Shown here piece by piece: positions 18,390-27,506 of a stretch of 64,000 nucleotides of DNA; within the stretch, counting starts at the first letter, position 1; each line of letters opens with the position of its first letter. The position numbers and the translations under genes are program-made. Location of the stretch: positions 124,001-188,000 of the forward strand of contig CAWHOW010000042.1 in assembly GCA_963831005.1 (NCBI GenBank), given 5' to 3'. The notes under the pieces were generated by a model. The model saw only the letters and a list, made by a program, of their open reading frames with translations, searched no databases and was not told the origin of the DNA. This DNA is from CAWHOW01 sp963831005 (lineage in GTDB: Bacteria > Bacteroidota > Bacteroidia > Bacteroidales > CG2-30-32-10).

Positions 18390-19616
18390 CTAAGCAATCT
18401 TCAAAATATTCCTCTTGAACATTCTCAGAGCCAGTAAATTCATTACTGTCCCGATAAGCATTAGCACAAGTATGCGGGAAAGCAATACAGTATCGGTTAG
18501 CGGAAGCATCCTCCAGAAGATATCATAAAAGCCCTGTACCCCCCAGTAATTAACCGTGAATACAGATATCTTCTGCATAAATTCGGGCATAATGAAGGTA
18601 GGTATCATGCTGCCTCCGATACAGCTCATAACAAGTATGATAAGCGTTGACATGGCCTGTACCTGCTGCCGCGATTTTGCAAAAGAAGCAAGCAGTACCC
18701 CGAAACTTGAACAGGCGAAAGCTGTTGCAATTATCATGAGCAATAAGGACGGAAGATGTGAAAAGATGTCAAGCCCGAAAGCCAGCCTCGCAAAAATGAA
18801 CATCACCACCAATTGCATAATGGAGATAAGGTTTGCAGAAAGCATTTTGCCGAATAAGATATTCCGCGGATGTATTGGCGAATAAAGTAATTTCTTTAAG
18901 GTGCCTTCCTGTTTTTCATCAAGCAAGCTTGCCCCCACTGCCACTACTGAAAACAACAACATCATGATGGCTGTTCCGGCAACGGCATGTATAAGTCCAG
19001 GTGAATTTTCTTCTTCAGCAACAAGCGGCGTAGCCTTAAGAAACGATTCGGATTGCTTATTGGTTTCAACGGACGAAAAGTTGCTGGTGATCTGAGCATG
19101 TATCTTATTTCTTGTAGCCGGGTCCAGATCGGGGTTATCATTGTCGAATTTCGCAAGCGTGCTTTTTGCCATTGATTTACCACCGACAATACGAATCAGG
19201 CTCCCGATAAGAGCGCCTTTAAGCATGCCAACCGCGGCTTCCTCTGCCGCATCATATTTCAATTCAACAGGAGGACGATTACCTGCATTCAGCGAATCAG
19301 CAAGGCCTTTATGCAAAATAAGAACGGCAGCTTCATCGCCTTTCTTTACAAGGTTTTCCGCCTCGGCAGCACTTTTTTGCTCCACCACGAACTCCCTGGA
19401 AGAGTCAAGCTGTTTCATCACATTTCTTGAAGCAGCGGTATTGTCATCGTCTGCAACCACAAGGGTTGTAGGTTTAGATTCGCCTTTCTTATGCCCCACC
19501 CCACCGAATGCAAATGCAAAAAGTGTAATGAGGGCAATAGGTACCAGGAAAGTGAGCATCATAGCCCTCTTGTCGGCGAAAAATAATTTCAGATCTTTTA
19601 AAGCAAGTTTTTTCAT
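18390..19616 (-). CDS. ABC-2 type transporter permease
   Basis: A 408-residue integral membrane permease of the ABC-2 / DrrB-NatB type. It has one N-terminal helix (MMLTFLVPIALITLFAFAFGG), a large external domain (residues 45-215) and five C-terminal helices beginning at AGTAIMMLLFSVVAVG. The segment LLDEKQEGTLKKLLYSP is the usual coupling region. It pairs with the ATPase encoded just upstream. The substrate is unknown; exporters of this type move lipids, drugs or Na+. Its ATG follows a conserved 90-nt leader (19617-19706). Confidence 0.9.
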   Translation of the reverse strand: MKKLALKDLKLFFADKRAMMLTFLVPIALITLFAFAFGGVGHKKGESKPTTLVVADDDNTAASRNVMKQLDSSREFVVEQKSAAEAENLVKKGDEAAVLILHKGLADSLNAGNRPPVELKYDAAEEAAVGMLKGALIGSLIRIVGGKSMAKSTLAKFDNDNPDLDPATRNKIHAQITSNFSSVETNKQSESFLKATPLVAEEENSPGLIHAVAGTAIMMLLFSVVAVGASLLDEKQEGTLKKLLYSPIHPRNILFGKMLSANLISIMQLVVMFIFARLAFGLDIFSHLPSLLLMIIATAFACSSFGVLLASFAKSRQQVQAMSTLIILVMSCIGGSMIPTFIMPEFMQKISVFTVNYWGVQGFYDIFWRMLPLTDTVLLSRILVLMLIGTVMNLLALRMFKRNILKIA

Positions 19617-19706
19617 CTGTATGTTTTCTGTTTTTTAAAGGTCAGATGGAATATGCCATGTGTTAACCATTTTGACTTAGGTGAACTCTATTGCTCATGG
19701 CTATTT
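19617..19706 (-). promoter_or_regulatory. Conserved leader, copy 1 (before ABC permease)
   Basis: Read on the minus strand this begins ATGAAATAGCCATGAGCAAT and ends TATTCCATCTGACCTTTAAA, AAAC and then the start codon region. It shares most of its two ends with the leader at 21687-21780. GAAATAGCCATG can pair with CATGGCATATTCC, giving a stem of about 11 bp around a variable 30-40 nt loop. It sits inside the operon, between the ATPase stop and the permease start. Confidence 0.6.
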
Positions 19707-19709
19707 CAT

Positions 19710-20633
19710 CTAATCACGAAGTTGTTTACCGGTTAAATTAAGGAATATTGTTTCAAGGTTTATTTTCTGAATGTCGATACGCAGTATGTCCAGGCCAGTT
19801 TCGCTACACTTTATTATAATTTTAGCCAGGTCGTTCTTCACATTTGAAGAATAAAAATTTATTGAATTTTCATCACGCCTTAAGTCATTCCAGCTTGCAG
19901 CAATTTTATCATAAAGCTTATCTGTAAGCTGTGCGAATGAAACCACTATGGTCTCCTTTAAATTGTTTGTATTCTTTAATTCTTCGAATGTCCCCTGTGC
20001 TATTATCCTGCCATCGTCGATAATTCCAATACGGTCGCAAAAACGCTCTGCTTCTTCCATGTAGTGGGTGGTATATACAATTGTCATACCTTCGTGATGA
20101 AGTTTCTCGACAACTTCAAAAATCAGGTTCCTGCTCTGAGGGTCAATACCTACAGTGGGTTCATCCATGAACAGGATCTTAGGTTTGTGGAGTAAAGCAG
20201 ATGCTATGTTTATCCTCCTTTTCATCCCGCCCGAATAAGTTTTCACTTTATCATTTCTCCTGTCGAACAACCCAAAAAGCTGCAATGTTTCGTTAATGCG
20301 CACTTTTAATTCCGACTGAGGAATATTATAAAGTCCGCCCCAGAACATCAAATTATCGTAGGCCGAAAGTTCATTATAAAGTGCTATTTCCTGAGGCACA
20401 ACACCTATTATTTTTTTACACTTTACTGGATTTTCTTTCAAGTCGAAATCAGCAATCTTCACATCGCCCCCATCAGGTTCAAGAATTGTGCTCATAATGG
20501 ATATAGTAGTTGTTTTACCGGCGCCGTTAGGGCCAAGTAAACCAAAAAACTCTCCTTGCTTAATATCGAATGATATTCCTTTAAGCGCTTGTATGTCGCC
20601 GTAATTTTTCTTCAGGTTTGAAACAGATATCAT
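19710..20633 (-). CDS. ABC transporter ATP-binding protein
   Basis: A 307-residue ABC ATPase of the DrrA/NatA-like export class. Walker A is GLLGPNGAGKTTTIS (about 32-46), the Q-loop PQEIALYNELSAYDN, the signature YSGGMKRRINIASAL, Walker B ILFMDEPTVGID and the switch TTHYME. The C-terminal 90 residues are an extra regulatory domain. It is encoded between the Gate-domain protein and the permease on one strand, and energises the permease. Confidence 0.93.
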   Translation of the reverse strand: MISVSNLKKNYGDIQALKGISFDIKQGEFFGLLGPNGAGKTTTISIMSTILEPDGGDVKIADFDLKENPVKCKKIIGVVPQEIALYNELSAYDNLMFWGGLYNIPQSELKVRINETLQLFGLFDRRNDKVKTYSGGMKRRINIASALLHKPKILFMDEPTVGIDPQSRNLIFEVVEKLHHEGMTIVYTTHYMEEAERFCDRIGIIDDGRIIAQGTFEELKNTNNLKETIVVSFAQLTDKLYDKIAASWNDLRRDENSINFYSSNVKNDLAKIIIKCSETGLDILRIDIQKINLETIFLNLTGKQLRD

Positions 20634-20705
20634 CTTATTTTTCCTTTATATATTTCAAATGTAACCAATTTCCAAATATCAAAATATTCATTCAGTATTA
20701 GTTGG

Positions 20706-21686
20706 TCAATCAACTTGTTTGACCTTTGCTTGTCTTGCAAGAAAATATTTAGCAAAAGTTTTATCGGGGAGTTTTTTAGTAAACTTTACTAAAGCCCATA
20801 TAATAAGGAATGAAAAGAGTAGTCTGGCTATTAATATGCCTGAATAGTGCCCACCTATGGCTATCATCAGTATAGTGTCTTCAATAAGGCTGTGACAGAG
20901 GCCCATTAAGGCAAGGCAATAAAACACATCGCGCTTGCTTATTTCGCTAGATTTCGATTCGTTAATAATCAATGCCCCGCCATACACCACGCCCAGCGTA
21001 ATGCCAATGATGGCTATAGTGGTAACCTCCGCCCCTATTCCCATCATGCGCAGCAAAGGACTAAGCCCTTTGGTTATTATGTCAAGTACACCGGTAACTT
21101 TCATTAGCTTTATCAGGAAGATAAGAGAAAAGATAATAAGGAATATCATACCGTAATTCTTCAGTTCGCCTAAAGCCCATGCCTGCAGCGAAGGGTCGCT
21201 TACTACATTTTTCTTCCATGCAATTACTGTAGGCTGCTGCAAGAATCCGAAGCCGTTATAAATAAGGTTCAATATCACTCCCATCAGGAAAGCAAAGCCA
21301 AAACGGTGAATGAACATGGTGATGAATTTTACTCCTGCTTTTCGCACCACCTGCAACTCAATGGGGAAAGTATGCGCCACCAGCATCATCAGGCAAATGA
21401 TAGTGGTTTGTGCTGTGGTCAAATGAAGCGCAGGAGCTATATTCAGATATGCAAGCGTTCCGCCGAACAGATTAGTTATCATTCCTGTTCCCCATACCAG
21501 TCCCATTTCACCAGGCAAACCCACAAATCTCATCAACGGGGCAAGTGCAATACCAATATATACTATCAGTCCTGACATCTGCAAAGCCTTAACAACAATG
21601 GAAACAGGTATCATTATGCGGAACATAACAATAGCCGTACTTACAGTGCCCTTGAATAGTTCTTTGAAAAAGGCTTTAGTTTTCAT
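20706..21686 (-). CDS. Nucleoside-recognition (Gate) domain membrane protein
   Basis: A 326-residue polytopic membrane protein with two Gate/nucleoside-recognition domains (PF07670; SpmA/SpmB-like), about residues 10-135 and 200-310. Motifs include GLVWGTGMITNLFGG and a second GVVYGGALIINESKSSE. Proteins of this family may move small solutes or ions; the substrate is unknown. The start at 21686 (MKTKAFFKELF) is preferred to the upstream in-frame ATG, because the conserved leader ends right before it. It heads an operon with the ABC ATPase and permease. Confidence 0.8.
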   Translation of the reverse strand: MKTKAFFKELFKGTVSTAIVMFRIMIPVSIVVKALQMSGLIVYIGIALAPLMRFVGLPGEMGLVWGTGMITNLFGGTLAYLNIAPALHLTTAQTTIICLMMLVAHTFPIELQVVRKAGVKFITMFIHRFGFAFLMGVILNLIYNGFGFLQQPTVIAWKKNVVSDPSLQAWALGELKNYGMIFLIIFSLIFLIKLMKVTGVLDIITKGLSPLLRMMGIGAEVTTIAIIGITLGVVYGGALIINESKSSEISKRDVFYCLALMGLCHSLIEDTILMIAIGGHYSGILIARLLFSFLIIWALVKFTKKLPDKTFAKYFLARQAKVKQVD

Positions 21687-21780
21687 CTGTACATCTTTTT
21701 GTTTTTTAAAGGTCAGATGGAATACGCCATGAATAATCATATCAGTTGTTGTGAACGCAATTGCTCATGGCTATTTCATT
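21687..21780 (-). promoter_or_regulatory. Conserved leader, copy 2 (5' UTR of the Gate-domain gene)
   Basis: This is the same element as at 19617-19706: minus-strand ATGAAATAGCCATGAGCAAT at one end, TATTCCATCTGACCTTTAAA and AAACA, then ACAGATG with the start codon. It begins at the transcription start predicted from the -7 box TACTTTTG (21792-21785). The whole 5' UTR is therefore this element. Confidence 0.65.
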
Positions 21781-21784
21781 GCTT

Positions 21785-21792
21785 CAAAAGTA
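21785..21792 (-). promoter_or_regulatory. -7 promoter box of the Gate-ABC operon
   Basis: TACTTTTG on the minus strand matches TAnnTTTG exactly. The expected start of transcription, near 21778, coincides with the first bases of the conserved leader. Confidence 0.55.
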
Positions 21793-21914
21793 TCAATTTT
21801 ATTATTGCTACTTCTATACTCCTTTTCTTTTTAATTGACAGTTATGTTGAAAATATTAACAAGCCATTTAGGAAACATAAAACAATTACATTTGCTATGT
21901 CTTGAATAGCTTTT

Positions 21915-22670
21915 ATGTTTCGTTATAAAATAGTTATACTGTTAAGTGTAATAACAATATCGGTTTCAACATCCATATTTGCACTGCATGTCCTGATTTC
22001 TGATGAATTGGTATTGACACAAATTACCCCGCTTAAAAACCTTATCCGATGCTATAAAAAAGGAAACAGCGGAACAAAGATCCTGTTAATTGGCTGTGTT
22101 CATGGGAATGAAAAAGCTGGGATATTGATATCCGCAAAGGTTTTAAATGAAATATTTGAAAGGAATGGTATTAAAAATACACTCATTTGCATTCCCACAG
22201 CAAACCCCGATGGCAATTTGCTGGATACAAGAACCAATGCTAACAGGGTTGACATTAACCGCAATTTCCCTGCAAGCAACTGGGTACGCACAGATTCTTC
22301 GAAATTATATTATGATAAAAAGAGCTTTTGGGGAGGTATTCAGCCTGCTTCCGAAACTGAAACAAAGTTCATCCTAAAGGTTGACAGCCTCTATCATCCT
22401 GATGCATTTATCATTCTACACCAGTTTATGAACTGTGTGCAATACGACGGTAACGGCTTAACGCTGGCAAGTTTTATTGCAAAACGTACAGGGCAGAAGC
22501 TTCTAGATAACATCGGTTACAAGACAGAAGGCTCAATCGGCAGTTATTTCGGTGAAAACAAGCGAAAAGAAGTTGTGACCATTGAATTGCCCGACAATCC
22601 TCCTGATTCTCTTCAGCAGAAACTTGTCAACGCATTGGTTGATGCAGTAGCAAACGGTTACCAGAAATAA
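21915..22670 (+). CDS. M14-family zinc carboxypeptidase, secreted or anchored
   Basis: A 251-residue metallopeptidase of the M14 family, closest in layout to murein tripeptide amidase (MpaA) and other short carboxypeptidases. The zinc ligands H63 and E66 are in GCVHGNEKAG, the substrate-binding residues in NRVDINRNFP (about 114-123), the third histidine in IILHQF (about 168), and the catalytic glutamate in VVTIELPDN (about 226). An N-terminal hydrophobic segment (IVILLSVITISVSTSIFAL) would export or anchor it. A likely role is trimming of peptidoglycan peptides. Confidence 0.85.
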   Translation: MFRYKIVILLSVITISVSTSIFALHVLISDELVLTQITPLKNLIRCYKKGNSGTKILLIGCVHGNEKAGILISAKVLNEIFERNGIKNTLICIPTANPDGNLLDTRTNANRVDINRNFPASNWVRTDSSKLYYDKKSFWGGIQPASETETKFILKVDSLYHPDAFIILHQFMNCVQYDGNGLTLASFIAKRTGQKLLDNIGYKTEGSIGSYFGENKRKEVVTIELPDNPPDSLQQKLVNALVDAVANGYQK

Positions 22671-22674
22671 CAGT

Positions 22675-23916
22675 TTACTTAATCACAGCAAACTTCCCTG
22701 TTTTAACAACGTTTCCGTTTACAATCAGATTATAAATATAGATCCCGTTCCCAACTTTATCATTACGGATAATAATATCACCGGAAGAAGGATTTGAGAA
22801 TTTCATAATAAGCTTTCCCATCATGTCGTAAACACAGAAAGCTGAATTATCAATATTTTCAGAAGATGACACAACAAATTTAGTAAAGCTTGGAAATGTC
22901 AGTTGATTTACTAAAATCGAATTCGTTTCATTCATTTCATTTATAGAAAGTGTTGAATCTCCGCTAAGCCAAATTGTGGCATTTACAATAAGTCTTTCAT
23001 GGTTTCCGCTTGCATCTTGTGTCCATCCATTATATAAGTTATCATTAGGATCACCGGAACCGTCATCAGCAGGAGAACTGTCACCCATAGCTACAAAACG
23101 TCCGTTTCCATATTTAGAATATGCAACAAGACATCCGGTTGTTCCGGTTGTAGAAGAGCCGGTTTTAAATACAACACCTTTCACAGAAGCATTATTAGCA
23201 GGTTTCAATGTAAAGGTTGTGCCATCGCTCCACATCACTTCTGTAACATTGCCCATTACACCATGCAATAAAGGATCACCAGGTAAATTGGACACATTGG
23301 AATATGTTCCTGAAATATCAACATAATCAACACTTATTCCGAAAGGAAAAGGATGAGATGAAACAGTATCCATAAAGGCCTGCCATATATGCGGAGAATC
23401 GATACCATCGTTATTACGGTCAGAGCCATTGTGGTCAGATATCATAAATAATCCACCCCCATTACGAACAAATTGCATTATAGCAGTATCTTCAGCAGCA
23501 GTAAACTTGATATTCGGTTCATCAACAATAAATACTTTATAATTTGAAAGATCCTGTACATTGCCTGAATTGCCATATGTAATAGAGCCATTATAAGGTA
23601 ATGTTTCAACGTAATATCCTTTTTTAACCATATCTATTCCCCAGGCTGAGATACCTCCCTCCCAATATGTTTCTAAAGTGGAACTTGTAACAGTTGATTG
23701 GTCAGGTGTAGGAAACCTTTGTGGGTCCGATTCATCACCTCCACCCAATACCGCCGGACCAGATGAATAACCGAGGTCATGTGCATCTGCATCGATAACC
23801 CAGTCAGCACTGCCTGCTGTTTCAGCCTTAGTGGCATCATATAAAATTTTAACTTGTGCTTTGCTTAAATTAAAAGTAACCAATGACAGTAAAACAACAA
23901 TATAAATCTTTTTCAT
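22675..23916 (-). CDS. Secreted T9SS type A sorting-domain protein
   Basis: A 413-residue exported protein. The signal peptide is MKKIYIVVLLSLVTFNLSKAQ. Residues 60-320 look like a class-I glutamine-amidotransferase-like / DUF4350-type domain, with YKVFIVDEPN, FVRNGGGLFMISDHNG and GNGRFVAMGDSSP, but no clear catalytic triad. The last 75 residues form a T9SS type A sorting domain (FCVYDMMGKLIMKF, GIYIYNLIVNGNVVKTGKF). The DSDRNNDGID-like region may bind calcium. It has GGAGG 7 nt before the ATG and a TATCTTTG -7 box at 23950-23943. Convergent with the M14 gene, 4 bp away. Confidence 0.8.
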   Translation of the reverse strand: MKKIYIVVLLSLVTFNLSKAQVKILYDATKAETAGSADWVIDADAHDLGYSSGPAVLGGGDESDPQRFPTPDQSTVTSSTLETYWEGGISAWGIDMVKKGYYVETLPYNGSITYGNSGNVQDLSNYKVFIVDEPNIKFTAAEDTAIMQFVRNGGGLFMISDHNGSDRNNDGIDSPHIWQAFMDTVSSHPFPFGISVDYVDISGTYSNVSNLPGDPLLHGVMGNVTEVMWSDGTTFTLKPANNASVKGVVFKTGSSTTGTTGCLVAYSKYGNGRFVAMGDSSPADDGSGDPNDNLYNGWTQDASGNHERLIVNATIWLSGDSTLSINEMNETNSILVNQLTFPSFTKFVVSSSENIDNSAFCVYDMMGKLIMKFSNPSSGDIIIRNDKVGNGIYIYNLIVNGNVVKTGKFAVIK

Positions 23917-23942
23917 TCAAAATCCTCCATATTTTTAACTGA

Positions 23943-23950
23943 CAAAGATA
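23943..23950 (-). promoter_or_regulatory. -7 promoter box of the T9SS protein gene
   Basis: TATCTTTG on the minus strand matches the consensus exactly. Transcription would start near 23936, about 20 nt upstream of the ATG. Confidence 0.5.
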
Positions 23951-24037
23951 AGTTATGAAATAGCATAAGTCCAGTAATTTGTAAATAATTTTTGCAAATT
24001 ATTTGTTATTTCATCCTTATTCTATCAAAATGTCTAA

Positions 24038-24066
24038 TAAAAAAGGGAACTAAAAGTTCCCTTTTT
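24038..24066 (-). terminator. Terminator of the thrS-infC-rpmI-rplT operon
   Basis: AAAGGGAACT pairs with AGTTCCCTTT around an AAA loop, with T-runs on both sides. It lies 22 bp after the rplT stop. Confidence 0.85.
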
Positions 24067-24087
24067 ATCTTAAATCAAAACAGCTGA

Positions 24088-24432
24088 TTATTTCACTGCT
24101 TCAACAATCGCTTTAAAAGCTTCAGGATTGTTCATTGCCAGATCGGCCAGTACTTTCCTGTTGATAGTAATATTTTTTTTGTGAAGCAGACCCATAAATT
24201 GAGAATAAGACAATCCAAATTCTCTTACACCTGCATTGATACGTATTATCCACAAGCTTCTGAAATTACGCTTTTTGTTGCGTCTGTCGCGGTAGGCATA
24301 CTGTTGCCCTTTCTCGTAAATATTCTTTGCGACCGTCCAGACATTTTTACCTGAGCCAAAGTACCCTCTTGTCTGTTCAAGTACTTTCTTTCTTCTTGCT
24401 CTTGATGCTACTGCATTTACTGATCTTGGCAT
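24088..24432 (-). CDS. rplT: Ribosomal protein bL20
   Basis: A 114-residue bL20, which binds 23S rRNA early in 50S assembly and in many bacteria also represses its own operon. The typical start MPRSVNAVASRARRKKVLEQ, the GYFGSGKNVW segment and YAYRDRRNKKRNFR are present. Its length is normal. It is the last gene of thrS-infC-rpmI-rplT. Confidence 0.97.
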   Translation of the reverse strand: MPRSVNAVASRARRKKVLEQTRGYFGSGKNVWTVAKNIYEKGQQYAYRDRRNKKRNFRSLWIIRINAGVREFGLSYSQFMGLLHKKNITINRKVLADLAMNNPEAFKAIVEAVK

Positions 24433-24513
24433 GTTGTTTGTTTTTTTGATACAGCGCCCTGTAATTAACAGGATCTTTTGGAGCTGTATGCAAGTTAATA
24501 CTAAATTAATTAA

Positions 24514-24708
24514 TTACACACACAGAATTCTTCTTACATTCTTTTCATCGGCTTTATCAACCATTGCAACTTTAGTAAGATTCCTTTTCCTTTTAGTTTC
24601 CTTTTTGGTAAGGATGTGACTCTTGAATGCATGTTTACGTTTGATCTTACCGGTACCAGTAAAAGTAAATCTTTTCTTGGCTCCGGATTTTGTTTTCATT
24701 TTTGGCAT
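24514..24708 (-). CDS. rpmI: Ribosomal protein bL35
   Basis: A 64-residue bL35: MPKMKTKSGAKKRFTFTGTG, then a basic KIKRKHAFKSHILTKK core. Its length is normal. It lies between infC and rplT, as in most bacteria. Confidence 0.96.
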   Translation of the reverse strand: MPKMKTKSGAKKRFTFTGTGKIKRKHAFKSHILTKKETKRKRNLTKVAMVDKADEKNVRRILCV

Positions 24709-24740
24709 TGGTACTGATTTAAATTGTTATATATTGAGTC

Positions 24741-25304
24741 TTATTTTTTCTTTGGTGCAACAATCATTATCATTCTTTTCCCTTCAAGTCTTGGCATCTG
24801 TTCTATCTTTCCCGCTTCCATTATTGCGTCAGCAAATTTCAGAAGTATGATTTCACCCTGTTCTTTATAAACGATTGACCTGCCCTTGAAGAAAACATCA
24901 ATTTTAACCTTTGCTCCTTCTTCCAGAAACTTCAGCGCATGTCTTAGTTTGAAATTAAAATCATGATCATCAGTGTTAGGGCTAAGCCTGAGTTCTTTTA
25001 CAACAACTTTAGATGCATTGGCCTTGATCTCTTTCTGTTTCTTCTTCTGCTCATAAAGGAATTTTTTGTAATCGATCACCCTGCAAACAGGCGGATTTGC
25101 CGTTGGAGATATCTCCACTAAATCCAGATCGTTATCGTTAGCTATCTGAAGCGCTTCCTTTATCGGGTAAATCCCTGGTTGAATATTTTCGCCTACAACT
25201 CGTACTACAGGGGCTTTAATTTTTTCATTGATTGCATGGGCGTCTTCCTTTTGCCTTGGCCCACCACGGCGAATATACGGCCTGAAACTTTCTGTTGTTG
25301 CTAT
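24741..25304 (-). CDS. infC: Translation initiation factor IF-3, with AUA start
   Basis: A 187-residue IF-3. The N-terminal domain begins IATTESFRPYIRRGGPRQKE and continues to the linker; the C-terminal domain includes VDVFFKGRSIVYKEQGE-type sequence and ends GKRMIMIVAPKKK. An internal ATG at 25118 would remove the N-domain and is rejected. The only possible start past an in-frame TAA is the ATA at 25304, preceded by AAGGAGG with 7 nt spacing. infC is known for AUU-type starts that allow self-repression, so a rare start fits. It lies between thrS and rpmI. Confidence 0.9.
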   Translation of the reverse strand: MATTESFRPYIRRGGPRQKEDAHAINEKIKAPVVRVVGENIQPGIYPIKEALQIANDNDLDLVEISPTANPPVCRVIDYKKFLYEQKKKQKEIKANASKVVVKELRLSPNTDDHDFNFKLRHALKFLEEGAKVKIDVFFKGRSIVYKEQGEIILLKFADAIMEAGKIEQMPRLEGKRMIMIVAPKKK

Positions 25305-25349
25305 GCCTTGTCCTCCTTAATTAGTTTATACTTATATTTATTAAAATTA

Positions 25350-27287
25350 TTAATCTTCAAGCATTGATTTAATCTCATTGTTTACCATATCAGCAAAATC
25401 TTTTATGGAAAATGTTCCCAGGTCACCCTTTCCCTGCTGGCGGACAGAAACAGTTCCATCAGCTTCTTCTTTCTCCCCAACTATCAACATATACGGGATT
25501 CTCTGTAACTCGGCATCACGGATTTTCTTTCCCGTTTTCTCGTTCCTGTCGTCAATGAGGGTGCGAATTTCGTAATTATTTAGCAAATTCAAAACATTTT
25601 TTGAATAATTCATGAATTTTTCGCTTATCGGAAGGATGATAGCCTGCTCCGGAGTGAGCCATAAAGGGAACTTTCCGGCACAATGTTCAAGCAAAACAGC
25701 AACAAATCTTTCCATAGAACCAAAAGGAGCCCTGTGGATCATTACCGGCCTGTGTTTTTGGTTGTCGCTTCCTGTATATTCAAGGTCAAAGCGTTCAGGA
25801 AGATTATAATCTACCTGTATAGTACCAAGCTGCCATTTACGTCCAATAGCATCTTTAACCATGAAATCCATCTTCGGCCCATAAAATGATGCTTCTCCAA
25901 TTTCAATAACTGTTCTCAATCCCTTTTCTTCGGCAGCCTCCATTATCGCTTTTTCCGATTTCTCCCAATTCTCATCACTGCCTATATACTTTTCTTTATC
26001 CTTGGGATCGCGCAAAGAAATCTGAACAGTGTAATCTTTAAAATCGAGTGTTTTGAAAATATATAATACGATATCGATAACACCTTTAAATTCTTCTTTT
26101 ACCTGATCAGGGCGGCAAAAAAGATGTGCATCATCCTGTGTAAAGCCACGAACCCTTGTCAAACCGTGCAATTCACCGCTTTGCTCATATCTGTAAACTG
26201 TTCCGAATTCAGCATAGCGAATGGGAAGGTCTTTATATGAATGTGGTTTGTTTTTGTATATTTCACAATGATGAGGACAATTCATCGGCTTCAGGAAGAA
26301 CTCTTCGCCTTCCTGCGGTGTAGTAATAGGATGGAAAGAATCTTTCCCGTATTTTTCATAATGACCGGAAGTAACATAAAGGTTTTTATGACCGATATGT
26401 GGCGTTATTACCTGTAAATAACCGGCTTTCTTTTGAACTTTCTTTAAGAATTGTTCAAGCCTTGCCCTGAGTTCAGCGCCTTTAGGAAGCCATAAAGGCA
26501 GTCCCATTCCTACATTCTGAGAAAAGGCAAATAGTTCCAGTTCTTTTCCAAGTTTGCGGTGGTCCCGCTTCTTAGCTTCTTCAAGTAATACCAGGTATTC
26601 CTCTAACTCTTTCTGCTTTGGAAAAGTAATACCATATAATCGCGTAAGCTGCTTTTTATGTTCATCACCTCGCCAATAAGCACCGGCAACACTTAATATC
26701 TTTACTGCTTTTATATTTGACGTATCCATAAGATGCGGACCACGGCACAGATCGGTAAAGTTTCCTGATTCATAAAATGTGATGGTTCCGTCTTCCAGAT
26801 CGTTTATCAATTCCAGCTTATATGGGTCGCCTTTTTTAGTGAAATATTCCAGAGCATCTTTCTTGCTAACTTCTTTTCGTTTATATTGATTCTTCTGTCT
26901 TGCAAGCTCAATCATCTTATCTTCTATCTTCTTAAAATCTTCGGAAGATACACTCTGCTCACCAAAATCAATGTCATAATAAAATCCACTTTCAATATTA
27001 GGACCTATACCAAACTTTGCTCCCTGATATAAAGCCTCTACTGCTTCAGCCATAAGATGAGCAGAGGAATGCCAGAAAGTAGCTTTTCCCTCGTCATTTT
27101 CCCATGTAAGGAAAACAATGGAACTATCATAATTAATAGGTAAAACGGCATCTCTAACCACACCATTAACTTTTGCGGCAAGCACGTTACGGGCAAGTCC
27201 TTCACTGATACTCTTTGCTATCTCAAGTGCTGAAACGCCATCATTGTATTGCCTTACAGCATTATCAGGAAATGTAATATTTATCAT
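25350..27287 (-). CDS. thrS: Threonyl-tRNA synthetase
   Basis: A 645-residue class II synthetase that charges tRNA-Thr. The TGS domain is at residues 1-65, the editing domain follows with HSSAHLMAEAV (about 75) and the second HxxxH-like segment. The catalytic core has the zinc cysteine in FFLKPMNCPHHCEIY (about 335) and RYAEFGTVYRYEQSGELHGL; the anticodon-binding domain is at the C-terminus. The start at 27287 (MINITFPDNAV) is chosen because a -7 box lies at 27318-27325, inside the longer frame. It is the first gene of the operon. Confidence 0.97.
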   Translation of the reverse strand: MINITFPDNAVRQYNDGVSALEIAKSISEGLARNVLAAKVNGVVRDAVLPINYDSSIVFLTWENDEGKATFWHSSAHLMAEAVEALYQGAKFGIGPNIESGFYYDIDFGEQSVSSEDFKKIEDKMIELARQKNQYKRKEVSKKDALEYFTKKGDPYKLELINDLEDGTITFYESGNFTDLCRGPHLMDTSNIKAVKILSVAGAYWRGDEHKKQLTRLYGITFPKQKELEEYLVLLEEAKKRDHRKLGKELELFAFSQNVGMGLPLWLPKGAELRARLEQFLKKVQKKAGYLQVITPHIGHKNLYVTSGHYEKYGKDSFHPITTPQEGEEFFLKPMNCPHHCEIYKNKPHSYKDLPIRYAEFGTVYRYEQSGELHGLTRVRGFTQDDAHLFCRPDQVKEEFKGVIDIVLYIFKTLDFKDYTVQISLRDPKDKEKYIGSDENWEKSEKAIMEAAEEKGLRTVIEIGEASFYGPKMDFMVKDAIGRKWQLGTIQVDYNLPERFDLEYTGSDNQKHRPVMIHRAPFGSMERFVAVLLEHCAGKFPLWLTPEQAIILPISEKFMNYSKNVLNLLNNYEIRTLIDDRNEKTGKKIRDAELQRIPYMLIVGEKEEADGTVSVRQQGKGDLGTFSIKDFADMVNNEIKSMLED

Positions 27288-27317
27288 TGTTTTTCTAAAA
27301 CCTTGTTTAAAAGCGTG

Positions 27318-27325
27318 CAAAGATA
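27318..27325 (-). promoter_or_regulatory. -7 promoter box of the thrS operon
   Basis: TATCTTTG on the minus strand matches TAnnTTTG exactly. Transcription would start near 27311, 24 nt before the chosen thrS ATG. Confidence 0.55.
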
Positions 27326-27506
27326 AAGAAAAATATTATAATTAAAAAGAGGTGGCAATTCGGATTAATTGACACTGATTAAATATACCGGCACAGTTAA
27401 TCATTCCAAATCACATTTGAACTATGAGAAAATTCATTAAATTTTATTTGGGTATATCACATAAATCATATACTTTTATCGACAATTATTTTTAAAATCA
27501 GTAGCA

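Noticed and set aside
25118..25118. ATG-initiated 125-residue IF-3
   Set aside because: It would lack the N-terminal domain, whose conserved sequence is intact upstream as far as the ATA at 25304.
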